DNA of 64,000 nt from Cyrtodaria siliqua (lineage: Eukaryota > Mollusca > Bivalvia > Adapedonta > Hiatellidae). The position numbers and the translations under genes are program-made. The stretch covers positions 1 through 64,000 of the forward strand of contig JAWPHD010011038.1 in NCBI GenBank assembly GCA_037043455.1, read 5' to 3'. A model generated the notes under the pieces. The model did no database searches. It saw nothing but the letters and a program-made list of their open reading frames with translations, and was not told the DNA's origin. Positions 13,648 through 27,638 of the stretch are shown one piece after another (the first letter of the stretch is position 1; each line of letters begins with the position of its first letter).

Positions 13648-16600
13648 TGCCAAATATAACAATTTATTAAACACTTATGTAGGTAAACAAAAAGGAACTC
13701 AGCTTGTTACTGGGTCGGGATCTGGCTGGTTTCCGGACATGTCTGAGCTGTTCATTGTGACATTAACATTCTGGTAAGTTTGGGAAAGATCGGATGAAAA
13801 ATGAAGGCCCTATCGTCTTAACGAGCAAAATAGCATTTTTGTACTAAATTAAGGGCCATATTTCGCCTGTTAGTGGCCAGATCTGGCGGTTTTCGACACT
13901 TGTCTGAGCTTTAATTGATATTAACAAACTGTTAAAGGTTGGTAAAGATTCAGATTAAAATGAAGACTCTATCGTCTTAACGAGACAAAAGTTACGGGAC
14001 AACTCGCCATCCCATAAGGCTCTGCTGGCCCCTTGGTAGAGCTAATAATAAAGGGTATTAATTCATATTTATATGAAAATAGAGGTAGGGTTTTTGTGCT
14101 TTGCAGTTCTTCCATAGACTGCAATTATTGTGCTGAGTTTCATTCCTTCACACTGTGTTAGTAGTTTTCAGTTATGCTCCAGTTTAGACAGCGGACAGAT
14201 GGACGAAGAGGCGACATATATTTATGCTTCCCCGAGACATCCAGTACTACAAAACAGTCATTTGCTTTTAACACAATGTAACTTTTACTTCATATGTCGA
14301 TCTCTTGTTTACTGGATGAAAATGAATTGGAATTGAATGTTGTTAAACGGCTCATCAACACAGTATAGGTTATTAGAGCCGCCCCAGAGAGAGAGGGGAG
14401 GATACATAGGAATCCGGGAACCTGCCCGACTCTTATTATCGAATAGATTCTATGGTTCTTTAACGTGCTCGGTAGGATAGACCCGATACTCGGGACGCGC
14501 CTGGTTACGTCCCTCATCCGTACGGACGGGGCCTAAGGGAAAAGTGTCTTGCCGAAGAACACACCGACGGGAACGTCAGTGGCACCACGGAGGATTGACC
14601 ACGGGGCCTCCGGTTACAACATCCGCCGCGCTAATCCGACTACGCCACGCCAGCCCTGATGATTGAGGAGTAATAAAAGGACAATTCCATGAATTCGTAT
14701 TCGTATTTATTAAGTTTTTATATCTGTAGTAAAACACCTTAAAAAATTAAACAGACACATTTACATGGCATGCTTATCTATCCACTTTGGCATAGTCACT
14801 CACACTCTATAAAAGCCAATACTGTTTGTCACACTATGAGCTTACATCCAGACATTGGAGACGCGAGACTCGTGAGAATAGACATCCAGACCGAGGAGGC
14901 TAGACTCTGGGTCTAAACATCTGGACCTGGAGGCCTAGACAGCTGGACCTGGAGCCTAGACTCGGGGTCTAAATGTGTTCGGACCTGAGGCCCAGACTTT
15001 GGGTCGAAACTTCCGGACCTGGAAGCTAGACTCTGGGTCTAAGCGTCCTGACCAGGAGGCTGGACTCAAGTGTGTACGTGTCTGGGACCTGGCGCTAGAC
15101 TCGTGCAGACGGCCGGACCATGCAGTCTAGCATGGATAGTCTAGCTGTTCTGCAGTTTGTAATATACAATCTTTCATACTGCTCAAGAATGTTTTATAGA
15201 CCATTTTAGTAAAGTTAAAGAAAAACTCATTACCAGTATGTAGTTTGTTCAAAACCTTCTCTGACAGTATTTGTTGTACAAAAACAGTCTCTCTACGAAC
15301 ACTTGTTCAAAACGATATCTGACCAATACTTCAACATACACGATAAAAACAACGATACTTGTGATATATCATCAGATTAAAATGGAGTATAAAAGAATAA
15401 TTTTAAAAACGTATTTGACACAAATGTACATGTATAATTATGGAAATATCCAAATTATTTATAGTTCCACAGAAAGGAACAGTGAAAATGACTTGAAACT
15501 TAATACAAGAGGCCCAGAGGGCCTGGTGGATGCTCTACTGGCTAAAGATAAAGTTTATGTATACTTTATAGGGGCCATACTTCTTCATATCATTCAAGCT
15601 GGAACATGGCGATGATATGACGCATCTAGACTTGGTACTGATCATCCCTGCCAAGTATCGCTGAAATCCCGAGTCTGTACAAAGTTAGCGTATTAAAACC
15701 CTTTAAGGGGTCATAACAGCTGACAGAAAATGCCTTCAAACCAGAACAGCAGACGCAAACCTAGGCTTGGTACTGATCACCCCACACCGAGATTCGTTGA
15801 AATCCGGCAAGGAGTTCAGATGAGACTAATCCGGAAAAAGTTTGGCAATTAAAACCTTTAAGGGCCATAACTCTGCTAAAAATCATTTAACCGGATATGG
15901 CGTGATATGCACAACTAGGCTGATGCTGATTATTCCTGTCAAGCTTCAGCTGAAATCCAACCCACCAGGGGGGTCAGAACTAGCCCAGAAAATGTTTGTG
16001 TTATCAAAAAAAATTAAAGGGCCATAACTACCAGTATGCCAAAATTCTGTAAACGCAGGATGCGACGATGATATGCCACAGACTAGGCTTGGGTGCTTGA
16101 TCATCCCTGTAAAGTTTCATTGAAATCTGGCGAGGGGTTCAGGAGAACTAGTCCAGACAAAGTTTGTGTAAGAAAAAAACTTTTAAAGGGCCATAACTCT
16201 GGGCCAAAAATCATTCAACCAGAACACGGTGATACTTGCACAACTAGACCTAGAAGTGGATCATCCTAGAAAGTTTTGTTTAAATCCGGCCAGGGTTCAG
16301 GAGAATTAGTAAGGGACAAAGTTTTAAGTGGTCAGAACGTCCGTAAATCGATTCAACCGGAACATGGCGACGATATGTACAACTAGGCTTGATACTGATC
16401 ATCTCTGAAAAGTTTCACTGAAATCTGGCCAAATGAAGAACCTTCATCTTAATGAGGCCAAAATTATAGCCTTATTTCAGAATTCAACTGGCCATAACTC
16501 TGGTGTAAATGCAGGCTTTCTACCAGCCTCTGACAAAAAAGTAGGGAAAATGTAGGAGTTCCAGACAGAAAAAGTAGGAAAAGGTAGGAAGTTGTTCGAC

Positions 16601-19600
16601 AATAAAAAGTAGGATAAAATCTTGGTTATATAAGTTTAGTGTCTGCATTCAGTATAAGCTCAGAGATGAATATACAAGCTAAAACATTCTGATTGGTCTT
16701 TTAATAGATGCAAGATTCTTACACTGATACATTCTATGTATTTTCTCTTTGCTTGACAAGTTCTGTTGTTGAAATATGTTGCCACCGAATGTCCCTCAAC
16801 ATGGGCGGATTTAGGGGGGGGGCGGAAGCGGCGTATGCCCCCCCTAAAATCGAGACCAAGGTTAGTTTTTTTACGATGTTATGTCCATGTGTACTGTAGA
16901 TGACAATATCAAACATTTCGATGCAAGTCCCTCAGTATAAAATATTTTATAGCGCTCGCTTTCGCTCGGCAGTCGACGCATGAATGACTAATGAGTGGTT
17001 TAGTTAACACATTGTTAAATCCTTTTATTTGAAAACGGACTTTTTATATTCATACAGGATGTCCAGGTTACTGTAGATAAAATACCAAACATTTCGATGC
17101 ACCGCCCTCAGTAGATTATTTTTTGCTCGCTTTGCTCGCTCGACGCATAATAACTAATGAGTGTTGTTTAATTAACACATTGGTTAAATCCTTTATTTGA
17201 AAACCGGACTTTTTTTTATTCATACATTATGTCCATGTTACTGTAGAATAAATATCAAACAATTTCGATGCACGATCCCTCAGTATAAATTAGTTTTTTC
17301 GGCCGTCGGGCACTTTCGCTCGCGATCGACGCTTAATGTCTGAATGAGTGGTTACATTAACACATTGTTAACTACTTTTATTTGGGAAAAACGCACTTAT
17401 TTACCCTATCATGCACTACCGCAACCCCCGTTTTTTATGAGGCTGATAAACCGGACCAAAAAATTGACGTCAAAATCTTACGCCCCCCTCTAAGCTGATA
17501 TCCTGGATCCGCCCCTGCTCAACCTTTAGGACAAATGATGTAAACCAGTGAGGGACATCTTTGGAACAGCTTTCAATCACAGAAACCGTGTCAGTTGGAT
17601 CACCATTTGGTCTTATGCTGCAAAGAAACTAACAAAAGAGGCATTTTTCTAATTTTCATGAAAACAATTCTCATAAGTAGGAATAGTAGGGAGGTTTTCA
17701 TGAAAAAGTTAGGAAAAAAGTAGGAGGCTGTTAAAAAAGTAGGAAAAATGTAGGAAAAGTAGGAAAAAGTAGGAACGGTAGAAAGGCCTGTAAATGGTCC
17801 AATCTGTCTGGTTTTCAAACTTGTCATAGTTGTTATCTGGCAAAGGGTTATAGCATTTTAACTAAATCAAGGGCCACAACTCAGTTGTTACTGGTCCAAT
17901 CTACTGGTTATGAATTTGGTCTGAGCTTTTATTGATAGTAACAATCTGGTAAAGTTGGTAAAGATCGAATGGAAAATGAAGGCCCTATCGTCTTAACGAT
18001 GCAAAATACAGCATTTTTAACTAATCAAGGGCCACAACTTCCGCTGTTACTTGGTCCGCTTCTGGTTGCTTTTCGAACTTGTCCGAGCTTTCCATTATAT
18101 TAACAATCTGGTAAGTTAGTAACATCGGATGACAAATTGAAGGCCTCTATCGTCTTAACAAGCAAAATATAGCATTTTAACTAATCAGAGAGCCATTATC
18201 TCTGCTGCTACTGGCCTGGATCTCGTCGGGTTTTCGAAATTGTCCGAGCTTTCATTGATATTACAATCTGTTAAAGTTTGGTAACGAGGTAAAAGTTACC
18301 AGACAAACGACAACGGACGGACGAAGACGACGGACAACACACCATCCCATAAGCTCTGCTTGGCCCTTGGCCAGTACAGCTAACAAATCTGCATGAAGTT
18401 AAGTTCATTGGGTTCCTGAGGTTTCAGCAAGGTTACAATCAGTCAACATTCAACTTTGCCAACAGCGAAAAGTATATAAATGTGAATTTTATGTGTACAC
18501 ATTTTTGGCCCACAATATGCACAAAATTATGCTACCAATAAACTCTTGAGCCATATCAGATATGCCAAACTTAGGTCATGTGACAGAGCCGATACTGTAT
18601 ATCCATACGGCACGGGTCATCCGACCATTACGATTAGTATTATTTTCATAGAATTGCTTTTGTTTTACCCTGTATAGAATTGAAGTTAAACCCGTCATAA
18701 CATGATGTAATCTGACTGTGACGTTTTTTTCGTCCATTTATTTTGTTATTTCTATTTATGAATTGCCAGTAGCTCGAACAGTTTTTTAATCCACTGTATA
18801 AATAGAGATAAATCCTATTGAAAATGGGGAGTATTACGAGAGAAAGATTAAAACATGGGGATGCATTATTGAAGTCATATCGGGCCCTCGCCAAATAGGA
18901 TATGAGTGGCAATACGCATCACCCATGTATTAAGCTCTAAATATTACATATGTTTCCTCAGTTAAACCCACATTGATAAAAGAAAACCAATGTGAAGTGA
19001 ACTGGTTAGAGGAATACAAGGCACCTGTGTGTTAAAAACTTGATACGACACTTCATGTTTGTAATACAAGAGGTCAAATGGACCTTGAAGCCTCGACTTG
19101 ATAGGTTTTTGATAGCTATATCAGCATGCCGTGTGAAGTTTCATGAAAATCCGTCAAGTAGTTCAGGAGGAGTAGTCGCCTACAAGTTTTCATTATAGTA
19201 ACTCTATGAAACAAAGATGGCCGCTTGGCGGCCATGTTAATGTCAAATCAAAAATATTTTTTGACACAATTCACTGTATTAGTTTCAGGAAGTAGTATAG
19301 CTACAAACTTGTAATTCTGAAAACCTATGTTTAACCATGGCGGCCATCTTGATATTTCCGGCCGACCTGAAATTTTGCCTAGGATCATAATACATCAAGA
19401 GCACATTCCATGTGAAGTTCATGATAATCGGTCGAGTAGTTACTAGAGAAGTCTCTACAAGGTTTGTACTAGATAACTCTTTGTAAACAAAGACGAGCCA
19501 CTGACAGCCATGTTAACATTCGAATCAAAAAGATTTTCGACAAGGACCCAACATCATGTCATGCTTGATCATTTTAGAAAAAGTCCCATATCAATATTAC

Positions 19601-21211
19601 TTATAGTTGTCAAGAAGTAGTCGCTACAGAACTTTTTTGAAATCTATTTTTATGCCGTGCGGCCATCTTGAATTCCGGCCGACCTGAAGGTTTTGCTGGG
19701 ATCAATAAGACAGCAAGACAACATTCATGTGAAGTTTCATGAAAATCCGTTAAGTGTTTCAGCAGGAGGTAGTGCGCTACAAGTTTTCATTAGATAACTC
19801 AATGTAAACAAAGATGGGCCACTGGCCGGCCATGTTTAACGTTGCATCAAAATAATTTTCGACAAGGATCAACATCATTCATACTGATCAGTTTAGAAAA
19901 AGTCCCATATCAATATGTCACGTATAGTTTTCAAGAAATACTCGCTACAAACTTGTGTTTTTGAAAATTATCTATTTTTAGCTGTGGTGGGCATCTTGAA
20001 TTTTCCGACCAAACATGAATGTTGCCTAGGATCATTTAGACATCAGAGGCAACATTCCTGTGAAGTTTCATGGAAATCCGTCGAGTAGTTTAGACGATGT
20101 GTCGCTACAAAGTTTTACCTAAATAACTCTATGTAAACAAAGATGGCCGCTGGCAGCCATGTTTAACGTCGTATCAAAACGATTTTCGATCAGGGACCAA
20201 CATCATCTCATGCTGATCATTTTATGAAAAAAGTCCCATATCAATATACTTAGAGAGTTTCAAGAAGGAAGTCACTGCAAACTTTTTAAAAAATCTATTT
20301 TTTAGATTTGGTGGCCATCTTAGATTTCACATCACATGAATTTTTGCTAGGATAGCAACTAGACTTCATGGGCAACATTTCTGTTAAGTTTCATGAAAAT
20401 CATTCATGTAGTTTCAGAAGGAGTAGTCGCTACAAAAAAAAGTTATCGATCGGATTACGACAGTACGGACGGAAGACCGCACCACGGCATTAGCTCTGCT
20501 GATCTCTGATCAGTAGAGCTAAAAAATGACAAAATGAACATGAGTAGGGTGTCCTACCCTCTGCCTCTAACGGATTTGCAGTGATTGTATTCTTCCCGCA
20601 AACACACGGGGATAAGGGAACCAGGGGTCCTCTGGATATCAAGTATACCATACTATCGCACTGAGCACTTGCCAACCCTTAACAAAGTATCCCTGAAGTG
20701 TCTGCCATGCTACATTGGTGACACAAAATGTGTAATTTCAAAATAATACAGTTGGCAAATTTAATGAATTCATATTAAATATTAAGCACGAATGTGAGAT
20801 TCTTATTTTATATCACGCAACTCCAAAAATGTCTCATAAGGAACATTTATTATGTGTAGCTGCCTAGATGACCGTTATCATGTGACACATCGTATTCTTA
20901 TATGTTGAGGTCATCTTCAGTCGATCTTCTCCGTACGACATTAAACCACAGAATTCCCTCGTCTGTTTCCGTAATCAATTTGTAAACGGGTTCTGAAATC
21001 TATGAGGCAATTCTGATGCACATTCGAGTTGATGGAAAAGACCCGGAATGACGATGCGGCCTTCATTTGCATATTTATTACACAAGTGTATTGCGATAGA
21101 ATCTGTTTTATGGCTATTACAAACCACACGTACACCATGCAAATGTAATTATGTGATAAATTTACGTACATCATGTCATACTATTTTCAAGTTTTTTTTA
21201 TTTCTTAAATA
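13648..21211 (-). other. Copy B of the 3' flanking repeat block
   Basis: These are reverse-strand, error-rich counterparts of the copy C repeats: HINE-3 remnant to about 14040, tRNA-like SINE about 14323-14658, HINE-2 about 15505-18381 and HINE-1 about 19065-20520. No independent gene was seen. Confidence 0.85.
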
Positions 21212-24200
21212 TTAATTTCCTTTCCACTATAAGTGAAAACAGAATTGGTTTATATTCAAAAGTTTCGACATCACTAAGACCTTTTCCAGTAGGACTCGTT
21301 GCGAGCTTTGTATCTTAACGAGCACCGTGTCCGTTAGATTTTGTCAGAATTCCTTTTTTCATCAGTTCTAGTGCAGTTTTAGGATCAGTCTCATTTTCCT
21401 TCATGTCATTTTACCTTGCAGGTCTTTTTAGGGATATGTATTTTAGCACATTGTTAATGCCTCTCTGCATGTTTTCACAATTGTAAGAAATAGATTCTAA
21501 ATCGGACTTGATAGTTGCACCCTTACATCTTATATAATGCTCATCAAACTCAGACTTTGACGCAAACTGTTTGTCACAATTTGAGCTCTTTGAGAGTAAA
21601 CAATGTCAGTCTTATTAAAATGAGACTGAATGTGAACGTTCGCAAATCCGTTGTAGATATAAAATTTGTCTGGACAAATTCCACACAAAAACCACTCTTC
21701 CACCACAGTCGCATGTTGTAACATGTGTTTCTCTAGGTGGCTGTGTGGAAGGAAAACACATCATTACACTGTCCGCAAACAAAATCATCTTTGGGGCATG
21801 TACCCGTATGTGGTTCCATCAATGCCTGGGTGACTTCAGACATAGCTGACAGACTCCACACCACAAACTGTCACACCTCACCACTCTTCTGGTGGCCTTC
21901 TTCAGATGCTGAATTAGTTCCGTCTCCATCTCGAAAGTCACTGATCATTTGTAACCAAGAGAAGTCTGGCTTCTTACGGAGTAACGGTTCGCTTTGCTTG
22001 TAATGGCATTGAAATATTTGGCTTAGTGGCATGGGACTGGCATATGATTTGTTAGCACTTCAAGGGAAAGAAACTTCTGACTACATATGCCACATTCATA
22101 AGCAACAGAATCTGCAGCGGTCCACTCTGGCTTGCTGGTGCGTTCTTCCTTGTGTCAGCTTGTTCAGCAAGTAAATGTTCAGTTTACTCATTTTTCATTT
22201 CGATTTATATCCAAACCTGTGTTGCAATTTTCTTTCTTCTCCCTTTCTTTCTAAATCATGTTGTAGTCAGTGGCGATTGAGTTTGAATTATTCAGAGGAA
22301 ATTAACTTTGATTTTGTACTTTTAGTAATAGTTCCTTTTTTCTGACAGTTTTTCTTTACCTCCGAGTTCTTTAGCACTTTGTTCAGTTTTTCTCAAGTTT
22401 GTTTGATTCATTTTTTTGAATTAAAAGTCATTTTTTCAGTGGGAACTTTTTCAGTTTTTTTTTTCATGTTCTTTGTTTGGCATATTTGAATTGTTTGTTT
22501 AAGACATTACATTAATCACAAGTGATTTCTTGGAATTGTGTTCTTTTAGCGCTTTGTTTCAGTTTTCCTCAAATTTGTTTGATTCATACTTTTGATATTT
22601 GGAAAGTTTAGGTTTTCAGAGGGAACTTTTTTTCAGTTGTTTTGTTCATGTTATGTTCTTTCGTTGGCAAATTTGAATTATTTGGTTAGATTTTACAGCA
22701 ATCAACAGTGAATTTCTTGGAGTGTTTGTCTTCACAGATGTTATTTTGTTTGTGTACATCGACTGATTAAAATGTCATCTATTTCCGAGTCACTGTCTGT
22801 TCAATCACAAATTCTGAAAAACTGGTGGCTGGTCTTGCTTTTAGGTTGACTTACCTTGCAAACTGCTCTGTTTCATTACCTTGTCTAAGAGAACCGTATA
22901 TCACGAAGTTCAAACTCGTAATTCTTTCATAGAATCAGTCTTTTGCCTAATTTATGGGTTTTTTACCTTTAATCTGTCTAGTTTGACACCTTTATGTTCA
23001 TTTTCAAGAGTTTCTTTTGATTGTGTTTCCTTTTTTTTGGCCAAAATTCTTGTTTCCTCTGCTCTTGCATCCTTTTCTTTCTTCCCATATGCTGTTTCTA
23101 GCTATTGAAATTTCCTACTTCTTTCAAGCTCTGTATTTTTCTTATTTCTGCAAGCATGCATTTGTGTACTAATTTCCAACCTATTTCCATACTCGGACTT
23201 TCAATGCATCATTTTAACAGTGTCATGAAGAGTCTTTAAGTCATTACTTCCCTCACAGTCATCATTAAAATCAGTCTATTTTTATCTGCATCAGCTTCAC
23301 CTGGATCTTAAGTTGTGGCGTCTGAAATCTATTCCGCATAACCAATATGTCAGAAGTATCTGATTCTGAATCACTCTCATCTGATATTCACAACAGAGTT
23401 TTCGTAAACTTTTGCTTTCACGAATTAACCACTTCTGCTTTTTCTAGCTAATAATCAATATAAAGTGGGAACTTCATATGGGTGTACAATTGGATTACAT
23501 GACTGTATTATGCACCGCCATTCTCGAGAGGTGATACTTTTGCTGCATCTCCTTTGCACAAATCTACACTCTTCCCAACCCTCACATAAAGTTTGACTTC
23601 CATTCTTACCAGTAGCATTGCATGTTCTAGATTCGTTTATCAATATTTGGCTCTTTTGTTGTATTATTGTTTAAAAAAGGTTGAACTTTCAGCCCGACTA
23701 TCTTCAAAGTGCTTTCAACCGATAGTTCAGGATTTGTGGCTCCTAACCTGAAGTGTTGACTTGGTGATGTTTTAAAAGCTGACTTAGAAATCACTTGACA
23801 AGGCTTTATTGCTCTTGACTTGTTCTGGCGTGTTGCATGACAAAATCTCGAAGTTTGCCAACACGACATTTTCATTTTCTTCTCCGCATCATTATAACAT
23901 GTTGTTGCGTTGTTGGGGGGGGGGGGGGGGGGGGGGAAATTGGTAGGCATGACCAGGGTTCCTTATTTGTGTTCTCGTTTGTGGTACTGAATGTATTCAC
24001 ATTATTTGGTTGTGGTTGTCAGTGACTTTGCCAAAACTATTACTAGAATCTTCTTGTCATTTCTTTCTTAATACTATCAACAGGCATTGGGTGTTCACAG
24101 TCTACGGAACTTTGTGAGTGATCTTGTTGTATCAATGTCTATTTGGTGTTGTCACTCTTCTTAACACTATTACTAGAATCTTTTGTTTTCATTTTTCTTC

Positions 24201-27200
24201 TTGATACTGTCAACAGGTAATGTTTTCACTTTCTTTGGAGCTTTGGGTGTGCTATTACCGTACCTTGTGTAACAATGTATTTTTGGTTTGTCAATCTTGT
24301 TAACATTTTCTGCAGAAATTTGCACATCATGTTCTGCATAAACAGTGTATTTAGGATCCTTGCTTTTGTCATTTTTTTTTCTTGGGGAGTCTGACAGCTG
24401 TGATATTACAGTCATTTGCATGTGTACCTATTTGATTTCTGTCTTTTGGTAAAAAGTTGCTATCATCTATTTTGGTTTCACATGCTCTTGCCATTGAACA
24501 TTTTCTTGCAAACTTCATGATTTAGATTTCCAACATTTTGCTTTGATGTTATGGGGAAACAGGTGGCCAAAGATGTAAATTCAGCCTGGCTAACTGTATT
24601 TAAACCATAACTTGAAACAGTGGCCACAAACTCAATCTAGAGCAATTGAATTCGAGATTCATTGCGCAGTAAATACAATCCAAAGTTTGTCGTGTGGCTA
24701 CCATTATCTTATGACAATTGCCTACAAGTGGAGAAAACTTGAGATTTTTGTCATAAAGCTAGTGGGTGGTACTCCATTACTTATCACATTGTCGTCTTCT
24801 TTTCTTCAATAAAGATTTTGTTGACATTTGATCAGCATCTTTGATAGTGGCATGTGGTAACTGCCACTGCATGAGAGGTTAGCCTCATTTGATAACCATC
24901 TGGTAGACTGGCCTTGACTGATGGCGAGTTGGATACAGGCGGCGAGTTGTTTTCAGTACTACTTCTCGACAAATGACCTTGGAACTTGTCCCGGCGCCAC
25001 CTGGTTTACAGAGCTGAAGATGAGGTACGAGGCCCGGTAAGTTGGCATTAGCTTGACGATGATCCGTGATGATACGTACTTGTTTTTGATTCGAAATTCC
25101 TGTGTAGCATCACCGTGCCGAGAAGTTGGTAAGGATGCGTCACATTTTCAGGTATGGTTGATGTCCCAGTCGGACTAGTCGTGTGTACAGGTAGTATACA
25201 TTAGATTTGTTCATCTCAATTTGCCCTGCAGGAACCTTAAGTGAGCTTGTAACTCCATATTGCTTGCAAAATTTTGTTTGTAAGCAGACAGCGCATGTAA
25301 ATACTATGGTTGCAGGCGCCATAACAAAAATATTTTACCATCAAATGGGTTTGGCCGGGGTTCTTACATATAGGACATTGGAGCATTAGAGTTTAAAAGA
25401 AGATGCCACTATGTAGCTGAATCGGTCTAATACCTGATGATACAGGTTGTGGACGGGTCCAATATGCGTGGATGATTCCGGTTGATATTGGTGTTGTCCA
25501 GATATAGTAGACAATTCGGTTGATATGGTTGGTTGTCCAAGATGTGTGGATGATGCGCTGTCGATATGGTGGTTGTCCAGTGTGTAGATGATTCCAGTCG
25601 ATATGGTGGTTGTCCAAGTGTGTGTAGGACGATTCCGGTTGATTATGGTGGTTGACCAAGATGTGTAGATGATTTCGGTTGTATGGTGGTTGTCCAAGAT
25701 GTGTCGATGATTCGGTCGATATATTGCTGGTTGTGTAGCGCAGGAGGAGGACTCATGACGAATCAATGGTGCTAGCATTCTGTTCTTCATGCTGTTGATT
25801 GCTGTCCTGAATATTGCTACGTACTCCAGGTTGCACCAGTCTCGCTTCTATGGTGCAACTGTTGCCAGAACATCGTTCTGAATTGCAATGGATGTATGAA
25901 CTGCACCGGGTAATTGACTCTTATTCCTTCGATTTATGGAGTATGGTTAAATAAAGTATTATTTTCATGTCCAGGAAATGAGCGACCATGTCGAGATTTA
26001 CCAGCCTGATATTGGCCTTACTGTTGAAGCGTATGTACTTCTGCCACATTTGACTGGTGTCTCATTTTGCAATGGAAAGGTTCGATTCCCGGCATTAGTT
26101 ATTACTATATCCTGTCCCAAGTTTGATCTGCTGTACTTGATAGAATTGTGTAAGGTCAATTTTATATTTTGGACATTGGGTGGCGCCGTTTTTTTAGGCA
26201 TGAGCCTGCGGATGGGACATTTGATTACTTGTTCAAAGTTGGGATTGAATGCAGTTTACTAATCAGGCACTTTGAAAAATGTTGTTGGAATAGTTGAAGT
26301 ATTTCTTCCTCTCTTCTGGGCCTGCCATTGTTTTTTTCATAATTTTTACTACCTCCAGTTATTTTCGTCTGGATTATTTTTGTTTTGCACTTTTGATTCT
26401 CTTGCTTCTTTCCTACTACATCATTTGTTACTTCTAGTTTGGAGATTTCTGTTCCTTGCTGCGTCCTCCTCTACGAGTTTTATTTACAGTTTGAGCTTCT
26501 AAATTCTCTTGCTCATCTTCTTTTCTGTTTATGATCTTTTTTTTGTTCTGATGTGACACCCGGCAGTTTTCTTGTTTCCTTCCTCTACCTTGAGAAATTG
26601 TGTCTATGGTCAGATTGTGTAAAGGAACTATTGTTTTCAATTAGCTCCATTTGTTCTTCTGCTGATGTTGATCTTGCTTCGTTGCTTTTCTAATGGCAGG
26701 CGCACCACAAACTTATCTGCATATGTTTGATCAGCACGTCTGACGTTGGAATGTCTGTCTCATACACCACACGCATACACTGGGTCGGGTGTGTTGGGGA
26801 ATGCACCACACGCTATTTTGCACATGTACAAATTAGCTCTTGTGCTGGTTGAAAAAGTCTGCGTACATTGCCGCAAGTGTACACAGATGACGTTGCCACA
26901 CACAGCTGCTTACATGGTCTTCTTACGAAGAAGTAGACCGTGAAAAACGTCATTGCTCTTTCACATGTGTATTCCTCTGGTGGCTCTTCAAAGCACTCCA
27001 AAACTAGCATGCTATGTTCATTTTGTATGTGATCTGAGAGCTCTGTGTCCATTTGAAGGAACTCCGACAAATCCCGCACATAAACGTAGCATGATCTTCG
27101 GGATTATTGCCCGCAGCTTCATTCGGTAACTGTGCCACGGACTTGGAAGAGAGTATGCAAATTCCCAATTTTGCACCATCATTAAATTTTCTCCACACAG

Positions 27201-27384
27201 TCCACAACTATATTCAAGTTCAAATGGACAGAAGCCTGTATTCTTGTGGCGGGGATAAGGTTGTTAAGGCGATCTAATAAGGATGATTTATGCGCACTGG
27301 AGGGTTTTCAGGTGTCGGTGGATGCTGATCACCTGACCTAAAGTCCGTATTGCAAATATCGCACGTGAAAAGAGCTGGCTTCAT
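21212..27384 (-). pseudogene. Zinc-finger gene, copy B (inverted, frame broken)
   Basis: This is the reverse-strand counterpart of 27639-33716, with start codon at 27382-27384 and stop at 21212-21214. Indels are even denser than in copy A, and one stretch has become a run of 22 G (23915-23936). At three places where copy C lacks a G (equivalents of 27840, 27850 and 29947) copy B has it, in agreement with copy A. It is read as the second pass of the same DNA molecule and not as a paralogue. Confidence 0.85.
23915..23936. other. G22 homopolymer replacing normal coding sequence
   Basis: This is a run of 22 consecutive G where the matching part of copies A and C (near 3465 and 31020) has an ordinary mixed sequence of similar position. 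Such a run in only one copy of an otherwise matching segment looks like a base-calling artefact and supports the raw-read origin of copy B. Confidence 0.8.
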
Positions 27385-27485
27385 GACTTGAAGCTTAGAA
27401 TGTGCAGCGTACCAGGACCCCCCATCAATCTGAAAAAAGGAGAAACAAGAATTAAAAGTTAAAACAATAATATTTAAACATTACA

Positions 27486-27546
27486 AACAAAAAAAATAAA
27501 CAAAAAAAACAAAAAGAAACAAAACAATGAAAACACAAAAAACCAT
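27486..27546. other. 61-nt A-rich loop at the B/C fold-back
   Basis: This A-rich stretch is made almost only of A-runs broken by C, G or T. It separates the end of copy B (ACATTACA) from the start of copy C (TGTAATGT), which are reverse complements. It does not resemble the SMRTbell adapter. It may be genuine intron sequence upstream of copy C to which the chimeric read was joined, but the sequence alone cannot decide. Confidence 0.6.
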
Positions 27547-27600
27547 TGTAATGTTTAAATATTATTGTTTTAACTTTTAATTCTTGTTTATCTTTTTCAG
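27547..27600 (+). other. 3' end of an intron with splice acceptor
   Basis: A T-rich tract (TTTTAACTTTTAATTC, then TTTATCTTTTT) ends in CAG at 27598-27600, a good 3' splice site immediately upstream of the zinc-finger exon. The first exon and promoter are not in the window, because the assembly folds back just upstream. Confidence 0.7.
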
Positions 27601-27638
27601 ATTGATGTCCGGTACGTGCACATTCTAAGCTTCAAGTC

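Larger units (their letters stand above)
13648..27485 (-). repeat. Copy B of the triplicated segment, inverted and error-rich
   Basis: This is the reverse complement of copy C, and of copy A, over the whole length. It is about 250 bases longer than C because of many small insertions. It ends at ACATTACA (27478-27485), which is the same insert end at which copy A begins. Together with the adapter at 13566-13611 this is the expected structure of the second pass over one SMRTbell molecule. Confidence 0.9.
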
